NCBI GenBank assembly: GCA_043777375.1
Contig: JAYWHX010000022.1
Coordinates: 6,958-70,957, forward strand
From: TH-plancto1 sp043777375
Lineage (GTDB): Bacteria > Planctomycetota > Planctomycetia > Planctomycetales > Planctomycetaceae
DNA: 64,000 bases
Direction: 5' to 3'
In this document: positions 52,996 through 61,998 of the stretch, in pieces
Position numbering within the stretch: the stretch's first letter is position 1
Layout: every line of letters starts with the position of its first letter
Translations under genes and position numbers: made by a program
The notes under the pieces: generated by a model
The model's database searches: none
Seen by the model: only the letters and a program-made list of their open reading frames with translations
Told to the model about the DNA's origin: nothing

Positions 52996-55935
52996 ATGAA
53001 CCTCAATCAAGTTCGTGCTGCGCTGTTCGGAGTTCTGTGTCTCACGGTGCTCGGGGTGCTCACTTGGGGATGGTGGGGCAAGTCGACCGACCAGCAGGTT
53101 GAAATTGATGATATCTCTGAAAAGCTACAGCTTGCGAAAAGCTCACTTTCCAGTGGGGATTCCAAACCAGCTGAGCAGTTTGAAATAGAGTTGGACCGAA
53201 AACATCCACGTTACTCCGAGGCCATGCTGGAACTCGGCGATGCCGCAATCCGAGCGGGGAACACCAAGGAGGCGTCCCGTTATCTCAAGTTAATACCGTG
53301 GGATGGTTCCGATCATGACATCAAAGCCAGGATCGTGACAGCTGGAATCAATTTTCAAGGTGGTCAGTGGCAGGCTGCTGAAGACGAGTATGAGCATGTT
53401 CTCAAATACTATCCCAACCAAATCGATACCGTGGCTTCGTATTCATTGCTCCTCGACTTTTCGAATCAAAGGTATCGAGCAAGCCAGTACCTGTTTGAGC
53501 TGGTTCGAAGAGATCATTTTTCTCTCGATCACCTGATCTATTTGGCGAACTCCTCAACAGTGCATTCCCCGATGAGCGAAGTCAAGCGAGAGTCGCCTGA
53601 CCCCCACGATGCGCTTGTCAATCTTACCAACGGACGTTTCATCCTCCTCCAGGAAAAGATCGCCGAGGCTGAACCGTTCCTGCTCGCTGCCCATCGCCTG
53701 CGCCCCGATCTCGTCGAAGTGTCGATTCGATTGGGGGAGATGCTCCTCATTCAAAAAGACACTGCTGGTTTCCAGGACTGGGACCAGAAGGCGACCGACG
53801 ATATTCGGTCCCATCCGGTCTATTGGCAGCTGAAGGGGCAGCTGGCTGAGGAGTTGAAGAATCCGCGAGGTGCGGCTCGATGCTACTGGGAAAGCCTGCG
53901 GATCGACCCGAACAACCGTGTACCCAACTATCGTCTGGCGCAGTTACTTCAGTCCTTTGAGCGTGAATCGGACGCCGAACCATTTCTGCAATGGTCGGCT
54001 GCAATTACAGATTTGGTAAACGCCATCGACCTGCTGTATCACAACCGCGATCACACAGAATCGATGCGCATCGTCGCGGAGGCCACCGAAAAAATGGGAA
54101 GGAACTGGGAGGCCGTGAGTTGGGCTCGTTCTGCGCTGGTTGTTGATCCAGAAATCAAATGGGCACGAGAGCTGGTGTCACGCCTGAAACCTCGCCTCTT
54201 GCCGGGCACCCCCCTCAATGACCCTGCGATCAACCCCACATTGAAAATCGACTTGTCAGGTTTTCCGCTTCCGGAGTACCCGTCCAAGATGCCGTCCAAT
54301 GAGTCGATCGCCGATGGCTCGCAGGTCAGCTTTTCGAATGAAGCAAAGGCGATTCAGCTCAACTTTTCCTACTACAACGGCCCCGATCCAGCAACTGCGG
54401 GAAGTCGTATGTTTGAGTTCACTGGAGGGGGGGTAGCAATCCTTGATTATGATCGGGATGGACATTCTGACGTCTACATGGCGCAAGGCTGCCAATGGCC
54501 ACCCGTTGCGGGGAATGGAAATCACCTCGACCGACTGTTTCGGCTTCATGCAGGCCGGTACATCGACACCACGACTTCAGCGTGCCTCTGTGAAGACAGT
54601 TTCAGCCAAGGGGCGACTGTCGGAGATTTCGATCAAGATGGGTTCCAAGACGTTTACGTGGCAAATACACATGTCAATCGCTTGTGGAAGAATATGGGTG
54701 ATGGGACGTTTGAAGATGCCACGTCCGCGACAGGGATACGTGACTCCCTGTGGACTACCAGTTGCTTGTTGGCAGATGTGAACGGCGATGGGTTGCCAGA
54801 TCTTGTCGATGTGAATTATGCAGTTGGCGATGATGTCTTCTCCCGCATTTGCGAAACCGGCGGGGTTGTCCGCTCCTGTTCACCTCTCGTTTTTACGGCT
54901 TGCTCTGATCGATTGTTACTGAACTCTCCAGAGGGGCAATTTACAGAAGCGTCAAAGACCTCTGGTTTTGAGGCCAGCGATGGGCGTGGATTGGGAATTG
55001 TCGCGTTCAGGGGCAGCAGTCGTGTGGGCCTGGACTTGTTTGTGGCCAACGATATGACGGCAAATTTCCATTTCGCGAATCAGCAAAGTCAGCGTGGGCA
55101 GGTACCTCAATTTGGTGAAATCGGAATACCTTCTGGATTGGCCTACGATGTGAATGGAGATGCCCAGGCCAGCATGGGGGTTGCGGCTGCTGACGCCGAT
55201 GGAAACGGCTTGCTTGATTTCTATGTCACCAATTTCTACCAAGAGTCGAGCAATCTCTATTTGCAGCAACCCGACGGCGGGTTCATCGACCACGCGTCGA
55301 GCGCGGGTTTGCGAAGCACAAGCCTCCACATGCTTGGGTTTGGGACTCAGTTCCTCGATGCGAATCTTGATGGGTGGCCGGATCTGATTGTCACGAACGG
55401 TCACGTTGACGACTTTCGGCATCGCGGGACACCCTACCAAATGCGGAATCAATTCTTTGAAAACATCGGCGAGGGAAAATATGTTGAACGCCTTTCCAAG
55501 ACTCTGGGGCCTTTTTTTGACTCTGAGTTCTTGGGAAGAGGGCTGGCAACCTTGGACTGGAACCGCGATCGAAAACAAGATGTCGTCATATCGTTTCTCG
55601 ACGCCCCAGCGGCTGTCTTAACGAACCATACCCCAACAAAAAATCATGCAGTCACGCTCCAACTCGTGGGAACTGATGTTGATCGAGAAGCGATTGGGAC
55701 AGTCGTTGAGCTGAGTCTCGGAGAACGTCGCCTGGTGGCACAATTGACAGCCGGAGATGGCTACATGGCTTCAAACGAGAGAAAGCTGATTCTCGGAATG
55801 GGCCACCAAGATCACATCGAACGCCTCCAAGTCAACTGGACTGATGGGACATCCGCCGTGTTCTCTGGACTTGCTGCGGATCAGGACTATATCATTCGAC
55901 AGGGCCATGCTGTTCCTCTCCCACTTCCTCAATGA
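52996..55935 (+). CDS. CRTAC1-family protein: TPR plus FG-GAP propeller and ASPIC/UnbV domain
   Basis: 979 residues. One N-terminal helix (AALFGVLCLTVLGVLTWGWW) anchors it. TPR-like helical repeats cover about residues 40-400 (YSEAMLELGDAAIRAGNTKEASRYLKLIPW, EKIAEAEPFLLAAHRLRPDLVEVSIRLGEMLL). FG-GAP loops follow (LDYDRDGHSDVYMAQ, GDFDQDGFQDVYVANTH, ADVNGDGLPDLVDVNY, LDANLDGWPDLIVTNG). The C-terminus is the ASPIC/UnbV domain (LVAQLTAGDGYMASNERKLILGMG, then VQVNWTDGTSAVFSG-like). It is preceded by the DUF1559 gene and followed 13 nt later by a lipoprotein gene. Surface attachment is inferred. Confidence 0.93.
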   Translation: MNLNQVRAALFGVLCLTVLGVLTWGWWGKSTDQQVEIDDISEKLQLAKSSLSSGDSKPAEQFEIELDRKHPRYSEAMLELGDAAIRAGNTKEASRYLKLIPWDGSDHDIKARIVTAGINFQGGQWQAAEDEYEHVLKYYPNQIDTVASYSLLLDFSNQRYRASQYLFELVRRDHFSLDHLIYLANSSTVHSPMSEVKRESPDPHDALVNLTNGRFILLQEKIAEAEPFLLAAHRLRPDLVEVSIRLGEMLLIQKDTAGFQDWDQKATDDIRSHPVYWQLKGQLAEELKNPRGAARCYWESLRIDPNNRVPNYRLAQLLQSFERESDAEPFLQWSAAITDLVNAIDLLYHNRDHTESMRIVAEATEKMGRNWEAVSWARSALVVDPEIKWARELVSRLKPRLLPGTPLNDPAINPTLKIDLSGFPLPEYPSKMPSNESIADGSQVSFSNEAKAIQLNFSYYNGPDPATAGSRMFEFTGGGVAILDYDRDGHSDVYMAQGCQWPPVAGNGNHLDRLFRLHAGRYIDTTTSACLCEDSFSQGATVGDFDQDGFQDVYVANTHVNRLWKNMGDGTFEDATSATGIRDSLWTTSCLLADVNGDGLPDLVDVNYAVGDDVFSRICETGGVVRSCSPLVFTACSDRLLLNSPEGQFTEASKTSGFEASDGRGLGIVAFRGSSRVGLDLFVANDMTANFHFANQQSQRGQVPQFGEIGIPSGLAYDVNGDAQASMGVAAADADGNGLLDFYVTNFYQESSNLYLQQPDGGFIDHASSAGLRSTSLHMLGFGTQFLDANLDGWPDLIVTNGHVDDFRHRGTPYQMRNQFFENIGEGKYVERLSKTLGPFFDSEFLGRGLATLDWNRDRKQDVVISFLDAPAAVLTNHTPTKNHAVTLQLVGTDVDREAIGTVVELSLGERRLVAQLTAGDGYMASNERKLILGMGHQDHIERLQVNWTDGTSAVFSGLAADQDYIIRQGHAVPLPLPQ

Positions 55936-55948
55936 CGCTCGTGCTTGA

Positions 55949-56449
55949 ATGAACTCTAAATTTCGCGAAGTGTTCGCATTACTCGTATTGGCTTTGATGC
56001 TCGGTTGCGGCAGCGGGGGCCCTGCTGTGATACCGACAACTCCCGTCACTGGCAAGGTGACATATAAAGGAGCCCCTGTGACCGGTGCCTTTGTGTCGTT
56101 CTCACCGACCACTTCTGCGGCGGGTCACTATGTCGCCCTGGGTATGACGAACGGCGAAGGGGTTTTCGAACTCCATACACCCTTTGGCGGTGAAACGGAC
56201 AATCCCGGGGCTGTGGCTGATGAGTACAACGTGACGATCAGTAAGTCCTCCTCCTCTGCCGCCTCAGCACCGAGCGATAAGCCCCCCACCCCCGCAGAGA
56301 TGGCGAAGATGGCAGCTCGCCCAGCACGAGGGGCTGATTCGTCCGAATCTGGGATTCCATCACATTATGCCAATTCATCGAGCACGACAATTCGTGTCAA
56401 TGTTCCTGGTGGCGAATACGACTTTGACTTGACCGATAAGAAGAAATAG
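55949..56449 (+). CDS. Small lipoprotein with carboxypeptidase-regulatory-like fold
   Basis: 166 residues. The leader FREVFALLVLALMLGC ends in a lipobox (C20). The mature part begins VTGKVTYKGAPVTGAFVSFSPTT, the usual start of a CarboxypepD_reg-like beta sandwich, with FELHTPFGGETDNPGAVADEYNVTI later, then a Ser/Pro/Ala-rich linker and a C-terminal TTIRVNVPGGEYDFDL strand. It starts 13 nt after the CRTAC1-type gene and completes the DUF1559 unit; small lipoproteins of this type often follow DUF1559 genes. No Shine-Dalgarno is obvious, suggesting coupled translation. No function is known. Confidence 0.82.
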   Translation: MNSKFREVFALLVLALMLGCGSGGPAVIPTTPVTGKVTYKGAPVTGAFVSFSPTTSAAGHYVALGMTNGEGVFELHTPFGGETDNPGAVADEYNVTISKSSSSAASAPSDKPPTPAEMAKMAARPARGADSSESGIPSHYANSSSTTIRVNVPGGEYDFDLTDKKK

Positions 56450-56798
56450 CCCGCTCATGTCCGACATGCGTGATCGCAACTGATCTGTGTGGTGACCAGC
56501 CCCATAGAGCAGTTGCTTTTTCTTTTGAACCTGAGTTCTGGTAGGTCAGGCAGGGTGGCCCTGACGCTGCTTTGAGTGTCTGGGTTGTGCAACAACAAGA
56601 GGCTACAGAAGCCGCGATCACTTTCAAGACGCGTAGGTTAGGCTTCGCCTGAGCGTTCAGGCGAAGGCAGACCTACCTTGCTTGTTTGAAATAGGAACTC
56701 CCGCTGCAATAGCTCTCTCGCGGATGTCAAGGAGGGGATAGAGGTGTCAGGAACCTATCAGGGCTTTCTCTCGACTGACTTCACCGGATGCGGTTCCT
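56450..56798. other. Intergenic region with one inverted repeat
   Basis: 349 bp between convergent genes. The only structure is the inverted repeat at 56633-56676. No gene is supported. Confidence 0.5.
56633..56676. repeat. Inverted repeat between convergent genes
   Basis: Arms GTAGGTTAGGCTTCGCCTGA (56633-56652) and 56657-56676 are reverse complements with a few mismatches and a four-base loop. It could halt transcription from either side, but has no T-run. Confidence 0.65.
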
Positions 56799-58322
56799 TC
56801 ACCTTTTCTCTTCCTTCGCGTGACCCTCAATGTCAAAGTCGTCTTGATACGCCGCTCGCATCTCCCGTCCTCGCCTGTTCGCCATGACGCTGTGCGTTGC
56901 GAAATGATCGGCTGCGGGCAGGAATTCGATGACCGCGTCGCTGCCGAGTGCCTTCAGTCGTTCATCGAGTCTCCGTGTCGCACCATTCAGATAAAATGTG
57001 TCGAGATCACCCATCACGATATGGATCTTGCCCGCCAGTTGATCCTTGAGTGTCGGCCAGTTCTGTTCGAGTTGTAGGCCAATGTCGTATGCCTTCCACT
57101 GTTCGACGATGGCCGGATCAACTTTCCCTGTACTGCGATCCCAGCAACGGGAAGGCTGCCCGTGTGCGTCCCGCGCGCTGAACACCGCTTCGAAAGATCG
57201 CAGCTGGCCGCCACGTCCGAGGACATCGTCCATTTTGCAGAAGCTGTCGTAGAATAAGGCGACTTGCGGGCCGAACCGAGCGAGCGGTCGACGATCTCCC
57301 GCAGGGTCGATGAAGACGCTGAGCGTGGGCACTGCGTAAAGGTTGGTTCCCTGCCAGTCGCGGAAGTCGACGGGATCGGGAGACGAACTCCACACACCGC
57401 CGAATGCATTCGGATAACGGATTTGCAGCCACAAGCTCGACCAGCCGCCGCTACTGTGTCCACCAACGAATCGGGCTCGTGGATCAGCGACCGTTCGAAA
57501 TGTCGTATCGATCTGCGGGATCATCTCGTGGACCAGTGCATCTCCGCGAGGTCCGTTTGTGGCACTATTGGCATAGACATGGTGGCCCCATTTGCATTCT
57601 CCAGTGAGGATCACCTGAATGAATTCCACCGGCCCCGCCTCGGCTCGGCCCTGCGGGACCCCGCTCTTCGCCACTCGATCCAATGAGTCTCCAAAACCTG
57701 AGACCTCGTAGTAGACCGGATATCGTCGATCCGGATGATTATGGTACGAAGCGGGCAGAATCACAGCCGCTCGATCAATCACTTCACGACCATGAAACGC
57801 TGACAACTGCGGACTCTTGATCTGCACGAACTTCAATAGATCCTGATCTTTGTACTCGTGCTCGGGGATGACCTGATTCAGGGTGATTTCCACGAGGGAG
57901 GTGGCATTCGCCCGGAGATCCACTTCGATGACATCGCTATGGATATTCCCCGGCCCCACTGCAGGTTCCGGGTAATAAAAGTCCTGGTCGAGTACAGCCT
58001 GCACTCGATACTGTCCCAGAGGCAACTGCGACAGGGGCTCGGGAAATGAGTCCGCCAGATCATCGAGGGTGACCGACTGTCCCGGTGCAAGGTCTTTCAC
58101 TTCGGTGGCACAAAACGGCTCGGGGTGAAACCAGTCGAGCGATTGCATGGGACGGTTCGACTTTGTGCCCGACAGAAACACCAGAAGGCGTCCAGTGATG
58201 GGCTGACTCGCAGCGTCTTTCGACAGAGTGACTCGAAACCGCAGCGGTTCATCCGCCAAGGTGCTGGTCACCAACAGAGCCCAGATCACTAGAAGTCGAA
58301 GTTGCTGTGCCACCACGCTCAC
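56799..58322 (-). CDS. Secreted esterase-like protein (esterase D / Fes-type alpha/beta hydrolase)
   Basis: 507 residues, GTG start. A signal peptide (LRLLVIWALLVTSTLADE) precedes an Ig-like N-terminal domain (about 25-150). The alpha/beta-hydrolase domain then starts (FHGREVIDRAAVILPASYHNHPDRRYPVYYEVSGFG). The nucleophile elbow is G288-H-S290-S-G292 (FVGGHSSGGWSSLWLQ); candidate acid and base are in VMGDLDTFYLNG and LPAADHFATHS. This fits PF00756 esterases, which act on esters of acyl or feruloyl groups or siderophores. Catalytic residues are intact, unlike the hydrolase-like domain at 30804. The substrate is unknown. Confidence 0.85.
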   Translation of the reverse strand: MSVVAQQLRLLVIWALLVTSTLADEPLRFRVTLSKDAASQPITGRLLVFLSGTKSNRPMQSLDWFHPEPFCATEVKDLAPGQSVTLDDLADSFPEPLSQLPLGQYRVQAVLDQDFYYPEPAVGPGNIHSDVIEVDLRANATSLVEITLNQVIPEHEYKDQDLLKFVQIKSPQLSAFHGREVIDRAAVILPASYHNHPDRRYPVYYEVSGFGDSLDRVAKSGVPQGRAEAGPVEFIQVILTGECKWGHHVYANSATNGPRGDALVHEMIPQIDTTFRTVADPRARFVGGHSSGGWSSLWLQIRYPNAFGGVWSSSPDPVDFRDWQGTNLYAVPTLSVFIDPAGDRRPLARFGPQVALFYDSFCKMDDVLGRGGQLRSFEAVFSARDAHGQPSRCWDRSTGKVDPAIVEQWKAYDIGLQLEQNWPTLKDQLAGKIHIVMGDLDTFYLNGATRRLDERLKALGSDAVIEFLPAADHFATHSVMANRRGREMRAAYQDDFDIEGHAKEEKR

Positions 58323-58377
58323 CGCTTTCGCATTTCGACAGCGCCGGGCAAGACGAATGGCCTCAGTGGGCCACCAA

Positions 58378-59649
58378 TCAGGCGTAAACGCCGCCGTGCT
58401 CTCTCGGGAATTTCTTGACGATCAGAACCGAGTTAATTCCGAGCATACCGAACGAGTTGTTCAGGATATGTTCCACTCGGTCCATCTTGCGGGGTACGTT
58501 GGCCACGATCTGAGTCAGGGCGCAGCGGGGGTCTTGCTCGTCCAGATTGATTGTTGCGTGGCAGATGTTGTCGCCGAATGACGGCACGTTGCCCAGTAGT
58601 TCTAAAGCTCCCGCAGCCCCCATGGCGTGGCCGATGAAGCTCTTGGTGTTGTTAATCGCGAGGTTGGGGCAGTTGCCAAAGACTTCAAGGAGGGCTTTCG
58701 ATTCCTCGATGTCGCCCTGCTCGGTGGCGGTCGCGTGGCTGCTGACGATGTCGATGTCATCGGCGTTCAATTTGGCACGTTTCAGGGCCAGACGCACGCA
58801 CTCAGCCTGACGAGTAGCGAAGGGGAGCACGAAATCGCTGGCATCGGAGTTCATGCCGTAGCCGACGATCTCGGCGTAAATCTTGGCTCCACGTTTGATC
58901 GCGTCTGGGAGTCGCTCCAGGGTGCAAATCGCGCCGCCCTCGGCGACGACGATGCCCTTGCGATTCATGTCGAACGGGCGACAGGCGATGGCCGCATTCT
59001 CGTCCCAGGCGAGTGCTCCCTGGCTGGCAAAGCTCGCGAAGATGCCGAACGTGTGGATGCTTTCCGAGATTCCGCCGACGAGGGCCTTGTCGACCTCGCC
59101 GAGTCGCAGCATCTGCACGCCGTGGATGAACCCGGCGTTCCCCGCAGCACAGGCGGCTCCGAGGGTCAGATGCGGTCCTGAAATCCCGAGGTTGATCGTG
59201 ACTTCCCCAGCTGCGTTGTTGGCGACGGTGCGGGGATTGTGGTGGTGAGACCAGACCTTGGTGTCGTAGCCGAATTTGGAGATCTCAAAGATCTCGTTCT
59301 CGGTCTCGACGTTGCCATGCTCGGTGATGCCGAGGTACACACCGATCTGGGATTTGTCGACGTTGGCCCAGTCCCAGCCGGAATCGCGGATCGCCTCGTT
59401 GGCGCAGTAGATCGAGATCGACCCCGCGCGAGTGCCTCGGCGGCGGTCTTTTTTCTTCTGGTATTTGAACTCATCAAAGCGGCACACGCCGGCGAGCACG
59501 GCCCCCATATAGCGGGTTTCGTACTGCACGACGCCCGACTGACCGGCCAGCAGTGCCGCCCGAAACTCGTCCAGTGTGTCCCCATTGGGTGAGGTCAGCC
59601 CCACGCCTGTGATGACAATGCGATTCGGATCATCCAAAGCGTGCGACAT
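58378..59649 (-). CDS. Beta-ketoacyl-ACP synthase II (FabF family)
   Basis: 423 residues from the ATG at 59649 (a TTG at 59676 adds nine). A cytosolic thiolase-fold enzyme that condenses malonyl-ACP with an acyl chain. It has RIVITGVGLTSPNGDTLDEF at the start, catalytic C167 in LGAACAAGNAG, H305 in SSHATATEQGD, and K336 plus H341 in NTKSFIGHAMGAAG, the full Cys-His-His set. The motif around Cys (AACAAGN) and the HATATEQGD loop (normally HGTSTxxxD) differ from housekeeping FabF, so it may serve a specialised lipid or polyketide pathway. No acyl carrier protein, reductase or dehydratase gene is adjacent. Confidence 0.88.
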   Translation of the reverse strand: MSHALDDPNRIVITGVGLTSPNGDTLDEFRAALLAGQSGVVQYETRYMGAVLAGVCRFDEFKYQKKKDRRRGTRAGSISIYCANEAIRDSGWDWANVDKSQIGVYLGITEHGNVETENEIFEISKFGYDTKVWSHHHNPRTVANNAAGEVTINLGISGPHLTLGAACAAGNAGFIHGVQMLRLGEVDKALVGGISESIHTFGIFASFASQGALAWDENAAIACRPFDMNRKGIVVAEGGAICTLERLPDAIKRGAKIYAEIVGYGMNSDASDFVLPFATRQAECVRLALKRAKLNADDIDIVSSHATATEQGDIEESKALLEVFGNCPNLAINNTKSFIGHAMGAAGALELLGNVPSFGDNICHATINLDEQDPRCALTQIVANVPRKMDRVEHILNNSFGMLGINSVLIVKKFPREHGGVYA

Positions 59650-59874
59650 GCGGTGCAGACCCAGGTGGTCTTCCAATGACGTGTTCGACCCCCGGGAAAG
59701 TCAGTCCCGTGGCGTTGGTTTCCCGCAGGCAAAGTCACCCGTCAGGACAGAAAAGAGTATACGCTTGATGTGGGAAATGCGAGCATTCCCTGCTCATCGC
59801 CCGACTGACCGGTTGGATCGCGTGGACAGGCTGAACTTCCACGGCCTCGCCGCAGGGATTGAAGCCACCAGGCA

Positions 59875-61557
59875 CTACTTGGCTCGAATCAGAACCATGG
59901 TCGCGTCATCTGCCAAGCGGGGACTCCCATGGAACCCGATCACTTCCTGATAAACCGTCTGGAAGATTTCCGACAATGGCCGCTCACGATTCTGTAAGAC
60001 AATGTCCAACAGGGCGCTCCGACCGAATCCGTTTCTCGACGAATCGGTCGCTTCATGCAGTCCGTCAGTCCACAACAACAGTAAGTCCCCCGCTTCCAGT
60101 TGGGCTGCCCCCTCATGGCGATGCTGCGATTCGATGCCGATGAGCAGATCCTCGGAATGCAGCACCTCGAGTTTCCCATCGGCTCGAAGTATGACCCCGT
60201 CGTGCCCAGCTGCCGTAAATTTGATCTGTCGCGTCCGGGGGCAGAGTCGCACGAGAAACAGCGAGACAAATTTGCTGGCATCGAGATCCAGTGAAACCAA
60301 TTCGTCGAGCGCTTCAGCAATTTCGCCGAGCGCAGCGGGATGTCGCAACAGGCCACGCAAATAGGATCGTGTGGCAATCATCCACATTGCTGCGGGGAGG
60401 TCGTGCCCGCACACATCTCCGAGAGCAGCCACCACGCTTCCATCGGGTAAAGAAATGAAATCATAGTAGTCTCCGCAGACTTCCCCTGCGGCATAGGTCG
60501 CTCCGAACAGTTCGAAACCTTCAACTTTCGGAGCAACGACAGGATAGAGATGACGCTGGAGTTGCTCCGCATGCATCAGCTCAGTGAACAGGCGTTTCTG
60601 CTCATTGCTGGCTGTGATGTCTGTGGAGATTCCCGCCACAGCCCGTACCTGCCCCTGATCATCGAAGACTGGGAATTTCACCGTGGCATAGAGGTGTGGT
60701 CCATCCGCGTGCGGGGCGACCTCTTCGATGCGAAGGGGCTGTCCGGTCTGGCGAACGATGTCGTCGTTCCGCTGGAATTGTTCCGCCAGCTGGGGATGCT
60801 TGGCGAAGACTTGGGAGTCAAGCTGCCCCTGCACAGACTCATTTGTCACTCCAAAGAGTGATTCAAAACGCGTATTGATAAACTGGTAACCGGAATCCAC
60901 TTTGAGATAAACAACGTCGGGAATGGCATTCAAGATCGCGCGATAGTTTCGGGCTTGAGACTCGGCGTCTCCCAGATCATGGACTCGCTCGACCAGTTCC
61001 TCGATCGATGCTACTGCATTGCGGCAGCGATCGTCGGCCATCCGCAGCTGTTCGCGCAGCTGGGCGACCTCCTGATCCCGATCACGCCACTGATCTTGGG
61101 CGAGTTGATGAGATTCCATTTCGGCGAAAAGTTCGGCCATCAGCAAGGCCGAGGATTCGAGAATGCGCAGATCCGCCACCAAGTAAGGATTCGCACGTTC
61201 AGACAAACAAAGGACTCCGATCACCCGCTGCCGATGCCGGACAGGAGCCATCACGGACCGGCAGGGGCGGGATGCGAGTGCATCGTACTCCGAAGACAAC
61301 CAGTGACGGTGGTCGTTCAGGGTGACTGCGCTCGTCGAGTTCGCCGCGACTCTCCAGAGATCGGGAATCTGCTGGGCTCGCAAGTTGAGCGTGCAGGGAG
61401 CCGAATCACTTGGCCAGTGCATGACGAACAAATGGTCCTCGGAGATCCACCTCCCAAAGGCGACATGCCGACTCTCGGTGGCGTCACGCAAGTTCTCAGC
61501 CAGCAGCGTGAGCGTGTGTGGCAATTGTTGAGATGTCGACGTACTCGTTTCGGCCAT
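59875..61557 (-). CDS. PAS domain PP2C/SpoIIE-type phosphatase
   Basis: 560 residues from the ATG at 61557 (a GTG at 61581 is possible). A GAF-like N-terminal sensor (TLLAENLRDATESRHVAFGRWI ... SVMAPVRHRQRVIGVLCLSE) leads through a coiled coil to a PAS domain (YRAILNAIPDVVYLKVDSGYQFINTRFESLFG ... VRAVAGISTDITA). The SpoIIE/RsbU-type PP2C domain follows: EQLQRHLYPVVAPKVEGFELFGATYAAGEVCGDYYDFI, VAALGDVCGHDLPAAMWM, LLLLWTDGLHEATD and RLADDATMVLI, with the metal-binding Asp residues in place. Such proteins dephosphorylate anti-sigma-factor antagonists in partner-switching systems. No anti-sigma or antagonist gene is adjacent. It is probably cytoplasmic. Confidence 0.92.
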   Translation of the reverse strand: MAETSTSTSQQLPHTLTLLAENLRDATESRHVAFGRWISEDHLFVMHWPSDSAPCTLNLRAQQIPDLWRVAANSTSAVTLNDHRHWLSSEYDALASRPCRSVMAPVRHRQRVIGVLCLSERANPYLVADLRILESSALLMAELFAEMESHQLAQDQWRDRDQEVAQLREQLRMADDRCRNAVASIEELVERVHDLGDAESQARNYRAILNAIPDVVYLKVDSGYQFINTRFESLFGVTNESVQGQLDSQVFAKHPQLAEQFQRNDDIVRQTGQPLRIEEVAPHADGPHLYATVKFPVFDDQGQVRAVAGISTDITASNEQKRLFTELMHAEQLQRHLYPVVAPKVEGFELFGATYAAGEVCGDYYDFISLPDGSVVAALGDVCGHDLPAAMWMIATRSYLRGLLRHPAALGEIAEALDELVSLDLDASKFVSLFLVRLCPRTRQIKFTAAGHDGVILRADGKLEVLHSEDLLIGIESQHRHEGAAQLEAGDLLLLWTDGLHEATDSSRNGFGRSALLDIVLQNRERPLSEIFQTVYQEVIGFHGSPRLADDATMVLIRAK

Positions 61558-61924
61558 TTCGCTGCCCGCGACTGGAGGCACTGGTATTGGTCCGCCCTTG
61601 CGGTGCGTCCCATGGGAAACATCATGACCCCATGAAACCTGAAAAACAAAGCAATTCGTTCGTTTGCCAGCGGATTTCGCCCCTCAAACGGTGAATATTG
61701 CAAAGCATACTCTCCATTTAAAAGAGCGAATACCTGACATCGACAGTCATAAATCACTGTCTGGCATGGTGTTGGGTGGGAACTCAACTGGGGCCGTCAC
61801 ATTGAAGTCGCAGCACAGCTCAAGTCGATCAGCTGAGAAAATCGGTGACAAGCAGTCGTCTTGCGACTCACCAAAACTCACTTGGCAGAGATCGCCCCCC
61901 TGCTTAAACTGTAAGTTCACGGCT
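61558..61924. promoter_or_regulatory. Leader of the SpoIIE-type gene and tRNA-Gln
   Basis: 367 bp upstream of the minus-strand phosphatase gene and the plus-strand tRNA, so it must carry both promoters. No convincing promoter or hairpin was found. Confidence 0.35.
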
Positions 61925-61995
61925 TGCCTGGTGGTGTAACGGTAGCACGAGGGATTCTGAATCCCTTAGTCGGGGTTCGAATCCCTGCCGGGCAA
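61925..61995 (+). tRNA. tRNA-Gln (anticodon CTG)
   Basis: 71 nt. Acceptor TGCCTGG pairs with CCGGGCA, the D-arm is GTG...CAC, the anticodon stem AGGGA/TCCCT encloses TTCTGAA (anticodon CTG, reading CAG), and the T-arm has TTCGAAT. CCA is not encoded; the discriminator is A61995 and TTTTT follows, a possible terminator. Confidence 0.95.
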
Positions 61996-61998
61996 TTT